Source: UBA3537 sp049889395
GTDB taxonomy: Bacteria; Bacteroidota; Bacteroidia; Flavobacteriales; Flavobacteriaceae
Length of the DNA stretch: 64,000 nucleotides
Direction: 5' to 3'
Assembly (NCBI GenBank): GCA_049889395.1
Contig: JBMHDM010000031.1
Location: forward strand, 90,377 to 154,376
Shown here: in pieces, positions 50,752-58,856 of the stretch
Numbering within the stretch: the stretch's first letter is position 1
How the letters are laid out: each line of letters begins with the position of its first letter
Translations under genes and position numbers: made by a program
The notes under the pieces: generated by a model
Databases searched by the model: none
The model's input: only the letters and a program-made list of their open reading frames with translations
Told to the model about the DNA's origin: nothing

Positions 50752-51030
50752 TTATTTTTTACCTTTATTTTTGGCACCCGCATGTCCTCTAAAGGAGCGT
50801 GTTGGTGAAAATTCTCCTAATTTGTGGCCTACCATGTTTTCAGTAATGTAAACAGGAACAAACTGCCGGCCATTGTGTACTGCAATGGTCTGACCAACAA
50901 AGTCTGGTGTAATCATACTGGCTCTAGACCAAGTTTTAATCACAGTTTTTTTGTTGGCTTCTACATTAGCAGCCACTTTTCTTTCCAATTTATAATGAAC
51001 GTAAGGTCCTTTTTTTAATGATCTTGCCAT
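50752..51030 (-). CDS. rpsS: 30S ribosomal protein S19
   Basis: S19 binds 16S rRNA in the head with S13. The 92 residues begin MARSLKKGPYVHYKLERKV and contain KTWSRASMITPDFVGQTIAVHNGRQFVPVYITENMVGHKLGEF, the family signature region (about 32-74), ending TRSFRGHAGAKNKGKK. It lies 6 nt after rplB. Confidence 0.97.
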   Translation of the reverse strand: MARSLKKGPYVHYKLERKVAANVEANKKTVIKTWSRASMITPDFVGQTIAVHNGRQFVPVYITENMVGHKLGEFSPTRSFRGHAGAKNKGKK

Positions 51031-51036
51031 GTCTTA

Positions 51037-51864
51037 TTATTTCTTTCTACGTTCTACAATATATTTGTTACTTGCTTTAGTCTTTGAACGGGTTCTGTAA
51101 CCTTTAGCAGGAATCCCATTTCTTGATCTTGGATGTCCTCCAGATGATTTTCCTTCACCACCACCCATAGGATGATCGACAGGATTCATTACAACAGGTC
51201 TTGTTCTTGGTCGACGTCCTAGCCAGCGGCTACGTCCTGCTTTTCCAGAGACTTGCAACTGGTGATCGGAGTTGGAAACGACTCCAATAGTCGCATAACA
51301 ATCTAAAAGTAATAATCGTGTCTCTCCGGAAGGTAATTTTACGGAAGCAAATTTTCCGTCACGAGCCATCAATTGCGCAAAAGCACCTGCACTACGAGCG
51401 ATTACAGCGCCTTGTCCTGGGCGTAATTCAATGCAAGAGATGATAGTTCCTAATGGAATTTGACTTAAAGGCATAGCATTACCAACTTCAGGTGCAATAC
51501 CCTCGTTTCCAGAAAGTAATTTTTGTCCAACTTGCAATCCGTTTTGAGCCACAATGTAACGCTTTTCACCATCTTGATAGTTTAATAGCGCGATAAAGGC
51601 AGTTCTGTTTGGATCGTATTCAATCGACTTAATTTCTGCTGGAATTCCAGTTTTGTTACGTTTGAAATCGATAATTCGATATCGTTTCTTGTGACCACCT
51701 CCTTTGTAGCGCATGGTCATTTTTCCTTGACTGTTTCTTCCACCTGAGCGTTTTTTCGGTGCCAATAGGCTTTTTTCCGGCTTGTCAGTAGTAATGGCGT
51801 CAAACCCATTAACTACTCTAAATCGCTGCCCCGGTGTGATCGGTTTTAATTTTCTTACTGACAT
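51037..51864 (-). CDS. rplB: 50S ribosomal protein L2
   Basis: L2 is needed for subunit association and peptidyl transferase activity. The 275-residue protein has the SH3-like barrel core with GRNSQGKMTMRYKGGGHKKRYRIIDFKRNK (about 42-71) and the C-terminal signature PVDHPMGGGEGKSSGGHPRSRNG (about 226-248), which includes the conserved His near the peptidyl transferase centre. It lies 6 nt after rplW. Confidence 0.97.
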   Translation of the reverse strand: MSVRKLKPITPGQRFRVVNGFDAITTDKPEKSLLAPKKRSGGRNSQGKMTMRYKGGGHKKRYRIIDFKRNKTGIPAEIKSIEYDPNRTAFIALLNYQDGEKRYIVAQNGLQVGQKLLSGNEGIAPEVGNAMPLSQIPLGTIISCIELRPGQGAVIARSAGAFAQLMARDGKFASVKLPSGETRLLLLDCYATIGVVSNSDHQLQVSGKAGRSRWLGRRPRTRPVVMNPVDHPMGGGEGKSSGGHPRSRNGIPAKGYRTRSKTKASNKYIVERRKK

Positions 51865-51870
51865 GTCTAA

Positions 51871-52161
51871 TTATATATTAGCGTATAAATCAATTGTTTC
51901 ACCTTCCGCCAGTTGTACAATAGCCTTTTTGGTGGCTTTTGTTTTACCATGTTGAATCCCCGTTTTGGTGTATTTGGTTTTTCGGTCTGGACGGACATTT
52001 ATTGTTCGAACTTTATCTACAGAAACACCGTAGGCAGCTTCCACTGCTTTCTTGATTTCTACCTTGTTCGCCTTCGTATTCACTAAAAAGCTAAAGCAAT
52101 TTCTCAACTCACTGTCGAGTGTTGCTTTTTCGGTGATGATGGGTTTAATTAAGATACTCAT
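51871..52161 (-). CDS. rplW: 50S ribosomal protein L23
   Basis: L23 is the exit-site docking platform for trigger factor and SRP. The 96-residue protein shows IKPIITEKATLDSELRNCFSF, the TKANKVEIKKAVEAAYGVSVDKVRTINV region and a C-terminal AKKAIVQLAEGETIDLYANI-like end. It lies 7 nt after rplD. Confidence 0.96.
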   Translation of the reverse strand: MSILIKPIITEKATLDSELRNCFSFLVNTKANKVEIKKAVEAAYGVSVDKVRTINVRPDRKTKYTKTGIQHGKTKATKKAIVQLAEGETIDLYANI

Positions 52162-52168
52162 GGTGTTC

Positions 52169-52798
52169 TTATTTACTTAAATTCGATTCAATTCCTTCAA
52201 TAGCACTTTCTAAAAGAACGACCTGATTGGCGTTCAAAATTTTATAAGTACTTAATTCTGTGCTAGTTATGACTTCTGAGCCCTTTAAATTGCGCGACGA
52301 CAAATATACGTTATTATTTGGCGCACCCAAGACAAACAATGATTTTTTGCTGTCCAAGTTTAACGCCTTTAAAACGGCTGTAAAGTCTTTGGTTTTAGGA
52401 GATTCAAAATTGAAGTCTTCTAAAACTGTGATAGCCTTATCTTGAGCTTTAATTGTTAGAGCTGATTTTCGGGCCAAACGCTTAACGTTCTTGTTTAGTT
52501 TAAAACTATAGTTTCTTGGTCTTGGACCGAAAATACGACCTCCGCCTTTGAAAACTCCGGACTTGATACTACCAGCTCGAGCGGTTCCGGTTCCTTTTTG
52601 CTTTTTGATTTTTCGTGTACTTCCTGTGATTTCGCCACGTTCTTTTGATTTGTGTGTCCCTTGGCGTTGATTAGCCAAATACTGCTTAACATCCAAATAG
52701 ACAGCGTGATTATTAGGCTCAATACCGAACACAGCCTTAGAAAGGTCTGCCTTTCTTCCTGTGTCTTTTCCGTTGATATCTAAAACTGCTACTTTCAT
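52169..52798 (-). CDS. rplD: 50S ribosomal protein L4
   Basis: L4 lines the exit tunnel and in E. coli autoregulates the S10 operon. The 209 residues include YLANQRQGTHKSKERGEITGSTRKIKKQKGTGTARAGS (about 43-80, the basic loop), GGGRIFGPRPRNYSFKLNKNVKRLARKSAL and a C-terminal domain with NANQVVLLESAIEGIE. It shares one base with rplC. Confidence 0.97.
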   Translation of the reverse strand: MKVAVLDINGKDTGRKADLSKAVFGIEPNNHAVYLDVKQYLANQRQGTHKSKERGEITGSTRKIKKQKGTGTARAGSIKSGVFKGGGRIFGPRPRNYSFKLNKNVKRLARKSALTIKAQDKAITVLEDFNFESPKTKDFTAVLKALNLDSKKSLFVLGAPNNNVYLSSRNLKGSEVITSTELSTYKILNANQVVLLESAIEGIESNLSK

Positions 52799-53415
52799 TA
52801 TTTTTCAATCTTTACGTAAGCGTTTTTGTGTCCAGGAACGCACCCTTTAACAACCAATAGGTTCTGGTCCGCAACGACTTTTAAAACTCTTAAATTTTGA
52901 ACTTTTACTGTGTCGGTTCCCATACGACCTGCCATTCTCATTCCTTTAAAAACGCGAGCCGGATATGAGGCTGCACCGATAGATCCTGGTGCTCTCAAGC
53001 GGTTGTGTTGTCCGTGAGTCGCTTGTCCTACACCGCCAAATCCATGACGTTTAACAACCCCTTGGAATCCTTTACCTTTACTTGTTCCAGTGATATCTAC
53101 GAATTCACCTTCTTCAAAATGCTCTACAGTGATGGTATCACCTAAATTGTACTCCTCCTCAAAACCTTTAAATTCCGCGACTTTTTTCTTAACAGAAGTA
53201 CCAGCTTTTTTGGCATGCCCTTTTTCAGCTTGTGTAGCACTTTTTTCTGTCTTGTCATCGAAACCTAATTGCACAGCGGTATAACCGTCGTTTTCTTCAG
53301 TTCTGACTTGGGTAACAACGCATGGGCCAGCTTGAATGACAGTACAGGGGATGTTTTTCCCGTTCTCGTCAAAGATGCTGGTCATTCCGATTTTTTTTCC
53401 TATTAACCCAGACAT
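52798..53415 (-). CDS. rplC: 50S ribosomal protein L3
   Basis: L3 starts large-subunit assembly and reaches the peptidyl transferase centre. The 205-residue protein begins MSGLIGKKIGMTSIFDENGK and has the signature FVDITGTSKGKGFQGVVKRHGFGGV and HGQHNRLRAPGSIGAASYPARVFKGMRMAGRMG (about 137-170, with the conserved methylated-Gln region). A 136-nt gap with inverted repeats separates it from rpsJ upstream. Confidence 0.97.
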   Translation of the reverse strand: MSGLIGKKIGMTSIFDENGKNIPCTVIQAGPCVVTQVRTEENDGYTAVQLGFDDKTEKSATQAEKGHAKKAGTSVKKKVAEFKGFEEEYNLGDTITVEHFEEGEFVDITGTSKGKGFQGVVKRHGFGGVGQATHGQHNRLRAPGSIGAASYPARVFKGMRMAGRMGTDTVKVQNLRVLKVVADQNLLVVKGCVPGHKNAYVKIEK

Positions 53416-53551
53416 ATTTAAATTAATTTATTGTTTTACTTATTTTCAAAAATTAAGGGTCAAAATACGCTTCAACCCTTGAATTGTATTTTTTCCGTTT
53501 TTCCTTCGCTCGCAGCTCAGGACATGTTTAGCTGAACAATTCAGCTACTCA
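53416..53551 (-). other. Structured gap between rpsJ and rplC
   Basis: At 136 nt this is the largest gap inside the str-S10-spc-alpha block. On the minus strand it begins with a perfect 8-bp hairpin (TAGCTGAA / TTCAGCTA, 53529-53547) just after the rpsJ stop, and further on has AAGGGT / ACCCTT (53455-53460, 53475-53480) followed by AATTTTTG. A TATTTTG in the second loop resembles a -7 box but lacks one base. It may hold an internal promoter, a weak terminator or an L3/L4 regulatory leader. Confidence 0.45.
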
Positions 53552-53857
53552 TTATACTTTTATCTCTACTTCTACACCACTTGGCAACTCCAACTTCATC
53601 AAAGCGTCAATCGTTTTGGATGAAGAGCTGTAGATGTCTAGTAGTCTTTTGTAAGAGCTCAACTGAAATTGTTCTCTCGACTTTTTATTAACGTGTGGAG
53701 AACGCAATACAGTAAATAGTTTTTTGTGTGTCGGTAATGGAATTGGTCCAGTAACAACAGCACCAGTGCTTTTTACAGTTTTCACAATCTTATCTGCAGA
53801 TTTATCTACTAAGTTATGATCGTAAGACTTTAATTTTATTCTAATTTTTTGACTCAT
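53552..53857 (-). CDS. rpsJ: 30S ribosomal protein S10
   Basis: S10 is in the head of the small subunit and is also the NusE antitermination factor. The 101-residue protein starts MSQKIRIKLKSYDHNLVDKS and has the signature GPIPLPTHKKLFTVLRSPHVNKKSREQFQ (about 37-65). It lies 11 nt after fusA with no tuf gene between, and is separated from rplC by a 136-nt structured gap. Confidence 0.97.
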   Translation of the reverse strand: MSQKIRIKLKSYDHNLVDKSADKIVKTVKSTGAVVTGPIPLPTHKKLFTVLRSPHVNKKSREQFQLSSYKRLLDIYSSSSKTIDALMKLELPSGVEVEIKV

Positions 53858-53868
53858 TTTCTTAACGT

Positions 53869-55995
53869 TTAAGATTGGATACCTTTAGCTTCTTTTATGA
53901 CTTCTTCGGAAATGTTAGAAGGTGTTTCGGCGTAGTGCGAAAACTCCATAGTGGACGTTGCACGACCTGAAGATAATGTTCTTAAGGTTGTAACATATCC
54001 AAACATTTCTGATAGAGGAACTGTTGCTTTGACTGTCTTGGCACCAGCTCTATCGCCCATGTCACTCACTTGTCCTCGGCGACGATTAAGGTCACCAACG
54101 ATATCACCCATATTTTCTTCTGGTGTAATAACTTCAAGCTTCATTATCGGTTCCATGATAACGGCTTTGGCAGCACCAGCAGCAGCTTTAAACCCAAGCT
54201 TTGCAGCCAATTCAAAAGACAGCTGATCTGAATCCACATCGTGGTAAGATCCATCTGTAAGCGTCACTTTCATGGCATCCACTTCGTATCCGGCTAATGG
54301 CCCATTTTGCATGGCCATTTTGAATCCTTTTTCCACAGAAGGAACAAATTCTTTTGGTACGTTACCTCCTTTGATTTCAGAAACGAATTCTAAACCTTCT
54401 TTTCCTTCTTCGGTGGGTTCTAGTGTAAACACAATATCGGCAAATTTACCACGACCACCTGATTGTTTTTTGTAAACTTCTCTGTGCTCTGCACGTTGCG
54501 TGATGGCTTCTTTATATTCTACTTGAGGTTGACCTTGGTTAACTTCTACCTTAAACTCACGCTTCAATCGGTCTACAATTATATCCAAGTGTAACTCTCC
54601 CATTCCTGAGATAATTGTCTGTCCAGAGGCTTCATCTGTACGAACGGTAAAGGTTGGATCTTCCTCGGCCAATTTACCTAGAGCCATCCCTAATTTGTCA
54701 ACATCGGCCTTAGTCTTTGGCTCAACAGCAATACCAATTACTGGATCAGGAAATTCCATAGACTCAAGAACGATAGGATGTTTTTCATCCGACATGGTAT
54801 CTCCAGTCTTAATGTCTTTAAATCCAACGGCTGCTCCAATATCGCCAGCTTCAATGTATTCAATAGCATTTTGTTTGTTGGAATGCATTTGGTAAATACG
54901 AGAAATACGCTCTTTTTTCCCAGAACGGTTATTCAAGATGTATGAACCGGCATCCAATCGACCAGAGTATGCTCTAAAAAATGCCAAACGTCCTACAAAA
55001 GGGTCGGTCGCAATTTTAAATGCAAGTGCCGCAAAAGGCTCTTTGACATCTGGTTTTCTTAGTTCCTCTTGATCCGTGTTTGGGTTGACCCCTACAATGC
55101 CATCTTTGTCTGTTGGTGAAGGCAAGTAACGGCATACAGCATCTAAGAGGAATTGTACACCTTTATTTTTGAAAGCTGACCCACAGACCATAGGAATAAT
55201 GGCCATGTCCATTACAGCAGCTCTAAGGGCAGCGTGCACCTCATCTTCTGTAATGGAATTTTCATCTTCCATAAATTTTTCAAGAAGATTTTCGTCATAA
55301 GTAGCCACTTCCTCTATAAGGAGTGCTCGATACTTGCGCGCTTCTTCTTTCATATCCTCTGGGATATCAATAACATCAAATGTCGATCCCTGAGTTTCGT
55401 CGTGCCAAACGATAGCACGGTTTTTTACTAAGTCAATAACGCCTTTGAAATCCGCTTCGTCTCCGATATTTAAAACGATCGGCACTGCATTTGACTTCAA
55501 CATGTCTTTTACTTGTTGACAAACCCCTAAAAAGTTTGATCCTTGGCGGTCCATTTTGTTGACAAACCCAATTCTAGGAACTTTATAATTGTCTGCCAAT
55601 CTCCAGTTTGTTTCGGATTGAGGCTCAACACCATCAACAGCACTAAACAAAAACACCAAACCATCTAAAACACGTAACGATCGATTAACCTCTACGGTGA
55701 AATCAACGTGACCTGGCGTGTCTATGATGTTGAAATGGTATCCTTTGGTTTCGTTTGTGGGTTGTCCATTTTCGGTGGGGAAGTTCCATGTACAAGTTGT
55801 TGCAGCAGAGGTAATTGTGATTCCTCTTTCTTGCTCTTGCTCCATCCAGTCCATTGTGGCAGCACCATCGTGTACTTCACCAATTTTGTGCGAAACACCT
55901 GTGTAATATAATATACGTTCAGTAGTAGTGGTTTTTCCGGCATCAATGTGAGCCGCAATACCAATATTTCTTGTAAATTTTAAATCTCTTGCCAT
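53869..55995 (-). CDS. fusA: Elongation factor G
   Basis: EF-G is the GTPase that drives translocation and, with RRF, ribosome recycling. The 708 residues contain the G1 motif AHIDAGKTTTTERI (14-27), switch I with RGITITSAATTC, G3 DTPGHVDF, G4 NKMDRQG, then domains II to V with GMGELHLDIIVDRLKREFKVE, FAMAMQNGPLAGY-like KMAMQNGPLAGYEV and MEPIMKLEV. The length and motifs are those of the translocation-type EF-G. It lies 6 nt after rpsG. Confidence 0.97.
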   Translation of the reverse strand: MARDLKFTRNIGIAAHIDAGKTTTTERILYYTGVSHKIGEVHDGAATMDWMEQEQERGITITSAATTCTWNFPTENGQPTNETKGYHFNIIDTPGHVDFTVEVNRSLRVLDGLVFLFSAVDGVEPQSETNWRLADNYKVPRIGFVNKMDRQGSNFLGVCQQVKDMLKSNAVPIVLNIGDEADFKGVIDLVKNRAIVWHDETQGSTFDVIDIPEDMKEEARKYRALLIEEVATYDENLLEKFMEDENSITEDEVHAALRAAVMDMAIIPMVCGSAFKNKGVQFLLDAVCRYLPSPTDKDGIVGVNPNTDQEELRKPDVKEPFAALAFKIATDPFVGRLAFFRAYSGRLDAGSYILNNRSGKKERISRIYQMHSNKQNAIEYIEAGDIGAAVGFKDIKTGDTMSDEKHPIVLESMEFPDPVIGIAVEPKTKADVDKLGMALGKLAEEDPTFTVRTDEASGQTIISGMGELHLDIIVDRLKREFKVEVNQGQPQVEYKEAITQRAEHREVYKKQSGGRGKFADIVFTLEPTEEGKEGLEFVSEIKGGNVPKEFVPSVEKGFKMAMQNGPLAGYEVDAMKVTLTDGSYHDVDSDQLSFELAAKLGFKAAAGAAKAVIMEPIMKLEVITPEENMGDIVGDLNRRRGQVSDMGDRAGAKTVKATVPLSEMFGYVTTLRTLSSGRATSTMEFSHYAETPSNISEEVIKEAKGIQS

Positions 55996-56001
55996 TTCTG
56001 A

Positions 56002-56478
56002 TTAGAATCTAAAGTGTGAAAATGCTTTATTAGCTTCGGCCATTTTGTGTGTGTCCACACGTTTTTTAACTGCAGCGCCTTCTTCTTTAGAAGCGGCAAG
56101 AATTTCTGCGGCTAATTTTTGGGCCATTGATTTCTCATTACGCTTTCTTGCAAAATTGATTAACCACTTCATGGCGGTTGAAATTTTACGGTCTGGACGA
56201 ATCTGCATTGGGATCTGAAATGTAGCACCCCCTACACGACGGCTTCGAACTTCAACGTGAGGCATCACGTTAGTTAGGGCATCTTTCCAAATTTCTAAAG
56301 CTGTTTTTTCTTCGTCTGTGTTCTTTTCATCCACTATATTGATGGAATCATAGAAGATTTTGAATGCTACCGATTTCTTACCGTCCCACATCATCATGTT
56401 CACAAAACGTGTCACAAGCTGATCGTTAAACTTGGGATCTGGCAATATAGGTCTTTTTTTCGCCTGTCTTTTTCTCAT
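56002..56478 (-). CDS. rpsG: 30S ribosomal protein S7
   Basis: S7 nucleates assembly of the 30S head and in E. coli represses translation of the str operon. The 158-residue protein has RPILPDPKFNDQLVTRFVNMMMWDGKKS near the N-terminus (about 8-35) and GGATFQIPMQIRPDRKISTAMKWLINFAR. It lies 22 nt after rpsL, so no long intercistronic regulatory site like that of E. coli is present. Confidence 0.97.
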   Translation of the reverse strand: MRKRQAKKRPILPDPKFNDQLVTRFVNMMMWDGKKSVAFKIFYDSINIVDEKNTDEEKTALEIWKDALTNVMPHVEVRSRRVGGATFQIPMQIRPDRKISTAMKWLINFARKRNEKSMAQKLAAEILAASKEEGAAVKKRVDTHKMAEANKAFSHFRF

Positions 56479-56500
56479 GTCTTCGCTTTAAAGTTTTAAA

Positions 56501-56875
56501 TTACTTCTTTGGGCGTTTGGCACCATACTTAGAACGACGCTGAGTACGACCTTCAACACCTGCTGTGTCTAAAGCGCCGCGGACAATGTGGTATCTAACT
56601 CCTGGCAAATCCTTTACCCTTCCGCCTCTTACTAATACTATCGAATGCTCCTGGAGGTTATGTCCTTCACCAGGGATGTAAGCGTTTACTTCGTTACCAT
56701 TGGTTAACCTTACACGAGCAACTTTACGCATTGCTGAGTTTGGTTTTTTTGGTGTTGTTGTGTAAACACGCGTACATACCCCACGACGTTGTGGACAAGA
56801 ATCCAAAGCAGCCGATTTACTCTTCTTAGTGAGTTTGGCTCTTCCTTTTCTTACTAATTGTGATATTGTTGGCAT
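56501..56875 (-). CDS. rpsL: 30S ribosomal protein S12
   Basis: S12 controls decoding accuracy at the A site. The 124 residues begin MPTISQLVRKGRAKLTKKSK and contain both loops where streptomycin resistance mutations occur: TTPKKPNSAMRK (Lys at positions 43 and 44) and GGRVKDLPGVRYH, both of wild-type form. It is the first gene of the ribosomal superoperon; a strong promoter lies upstream at 56917-56947. Confidence 0.97.
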   Translation of the reverse strand: MPTISQLVRKGRAKLTKKSKSAALDSCPQRRGVCTRVYTTTPKKPNSAMRKVARVRLTNGNEVNAYIPGEGHNLQEHSIVLVRGGRVKDLPGVRYHIVRGALDTAGVEGRTQRRSKYGAKRPKK

Positions 56876-56898
56876 ATTTTTCTAAAAAAATTGTCTTT

Positions 56899-56912
56899 CC
56901 TCTTCTTAGAGG
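56899..56912 (-). promoter_or_regulatory. 5'-end hairpin of the rpsL transcript
   Basis: CCTCT and AGAGG form a perfect 5-bp hairpin with a 4-nt loop. From the position of the -7 box, transcription would start near 56910, so the hairpin would sit at or next to the very 5' end of the mRNA, where it could protect against decay. Confidence 0.45.
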
Positions 56913-56916
56913 GCTG

Positions 56917-56947
56917 CAAAGGTAAGCATTAAAATTAATTATTCAAA
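56917..56947 (-). promoter_or_regulatory. Promoter of the str-S10-spc-alpha superoperon
   Basis: On the minus strand TTTG (56947-56944), 19 nt, then TACCTTTG (56924-56917) is an exact match to the Bacteroidota consensus TTTG-N19-TAnnTTTG. It lies 42 nt upstream of the rpsL start. This is the clearest promoter in the window. Confidence 0.82.
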
Positions 56948-57043
56948 TACTCCTTTGTATTTTTTAGCATATTTTAGTTTTTTTTTCAAGGCTACGTATA
57001 CAAAATGGCTTTTTTACGTTAGTTTTACATCAAAGATTAGAAG

Positions 57044-58729
57044 TTGAAAAAAACACATTTTTTTGGGCTTATTGCAGCGATTTTAATGGGCTTGAATGCC
57101 TCAATCGAGGCGCAAAATTTTTCTCTAAAATTGGTTGGTCAAACAACTCAGGATCAACGCATTTTGGATGACTTTGATGTTTTTGGTGCTTTAGAAGACG
57201 TCACGGCTGTAAAAAATCAACTCGATTGGCTTCAAAATCAGCTATACACTAAAGGGTATATGGCCTTAAAAATTCTGAGCCTAGAACGAAATGATTTTGA
57301 GTTTACAGCTCACATTTCTGTTGGCGCTTACTATGAAGCAATTGCAATTTTTGGTCGGAATGATTGGCTTAATCTTTTAACCTACGATATCCAAAAAAAT
57401 GCTTCAGGCCAATTCTTCATTGTTGTACCAATTTCTAACTTAGAACAAACGTTGAATGAATTATCCAAACTGTTCAGTGCACAAAGCTACACCTTTGCCA
57501 CACTTCAACTTCAAAATATCATACCGATGGACGATAATCAGCTTAGGGCTGATTTGGTTGTCGATAAAGGCATTAAACGCGAACTTCAAAGCATTAAAAT
57601 TTTGGGGTACGACAAGGCCCCAAAAAGTTTTATCAAACATTTTTTGGATATCAAAACCCAAACCCCATTTAATTTGAAAGACATTCAAAATCAAATGGCG
57701 TTGTTGGATCAATTGCCATTTATACAACAAAAGCGCCCAGCAGAAGTTTTATTTACACCAGATTCTACCACAGTGTATATGTATTTAGAAAAAACACAAA
57801 GTAATCGATTTGACGGCTTTTTGGGGTTTGGATCCAATGAGACCACAGGAGACCTTCAATTCGATGGGTATTTAGATCTCAATTTAATCAATAATTTGAA
57901 CTTTGGTGAATCCTTAAAGCTATACTACAAAAGCGATGAAATTGACCAAAAAACTTTAGACATTACAGTAGATTTGCCCTATTTATTTGGTAGCCCGATA
58001 AGTGCCCAACTTAATCTAAATATTTTCAAAAAAGACAGCACCTTTACCACGACACAGCAAGCCTTAAAATTGAACTACCCGTTCAATGACAAACAACAAC
58101 TAGGTTTAGGCATGCGTTTGGTTTCATCCAACGCGCTAAAACCAGCTAATAATGTGCAAGTGGAAGATTATAAAAGCCAGTTTTACGAATTAAATTATAA
58201 TTACATCAAACATCAGGCGAAAGATCTGCTCTTCCCCATACAAAGCAAGGTAGAAGTTAGTTTGGCTTTTGGCCAAAGACAATCCGACCAATCGAGTCAG
58301 CAGCGGCACATTAGACTGCTAGGACAACATATATTCCTTCTTAATAGCAAGAATAGCATTTTCTTAAAATTACATTTAGAACAACTTCAATCTGAGCGCT
58401 ATCTTCTCAACGAGTTGTTGCGTTTTGGTGGTATCAGATCCATTCGCGGATTTCAGGAAAACAGTTTGTTTGCAACCCAGCTCGCGGTGTTGTGTTCAGA
58501 ATATCGCTATCGTTTAAGTTCCGGCTTATTTGTACACAGTGTCATCGACGCAGGATATTTTCAGGACAGCCAAAATGACGAGTTTCGGTTGTATGGTTTT
58601 GGACTGGGATTTGGACTACAAACAAACGGTGGCTTGTTGCGCCTCACCTACGCCAATGGCAAAACTCAAGACACCCCATTTGACCTGTCAAACTCCAAAG
58701 TACATTTGAGTTTCACCAGCACGTTTTAA
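57044..58729 (+). CDS. Omp85/BamA-superfamily outer membrane protein
   Basis: A 561-residue protein with a signal peptide (about 1-24, MKKTHFFGLIAAILMGL then NASIEAQ), a soluble N-terminal part (about 25-245) that resembles POTRA-type modules, and a C-terminal 16-strand-like beta barrel. The barrel holds the Omp85 hallmark IRGF within GGIRSIRGFQEN (about 466-477), and the protein ends in an aromatic residue (SFTSTF), as barrel proteins do. It may be a TamA-like or lipoprotein/surface protein assembly factor; BamA itself is longer (about 800-850) with five POTRA domains. The start is a TTG at 57044, needed for a complete signal peptide; the first ATG (57086) would cut it in half. Confidence 0.8.
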   Translation: MKKTHFFGLIAAILMGLNASIEAQNFSLKLVGQTTQDQRILDDFDVFGALEDVTAVKNQLDWLQNQLYTKGYMALKILSLERNDFEFTAHISVGAYYEAIAIFGRNDWLNLLTYDIQKNASGQFFIVVPISNLEQTLNELSKLFSAQSYTFATLQLQNIIPMDDNQLRADLVVDKGIKRELQSIKILGYDKAPKSFIKHFLDIKTQTPFNLKDIQNQMALLDQLPFIQQKRPAEVLFTPDSTTVYMYLEKTQSNRFDGFLGFGSNETTGDLQFDGYLDLNLINNLNFGESLKLYYKSDEIDQKTLDITVDLPYLFGSPISAQLNLNIFKKDSTFTTTQQALKLNYPFNDKQQLGLGMRLVSSNALKPANNVQVEDYKSQFYELNYNYIKHQAKDLLFPIQSKVEVSLAFGQRQSDQSSQQRHIRLLGQHIFLLNSKNSIFLKLHLEQLQSERYLLNELLRFGGIRSIRGFQENSLFATQLAVLCSEYRYRLSSGLFVHSVIDAGYFQDSQNDEFRLYGFGLGFGLQTNGGLLRLTYANGKTQDTPFDLSNSKVHLSFTSTF

Positions 58730-58856
58730 TCAATAATTTGTTTGGCAATCTGTAAAAGATTAAACAATTGTTAAAGTCATGTTAAACTTTATGCCTTAAC
58801 TCCATTTTCTTAACCTTTATTTAAGAGATTCGTTTGGCTAATTAAATTGAAATCAT

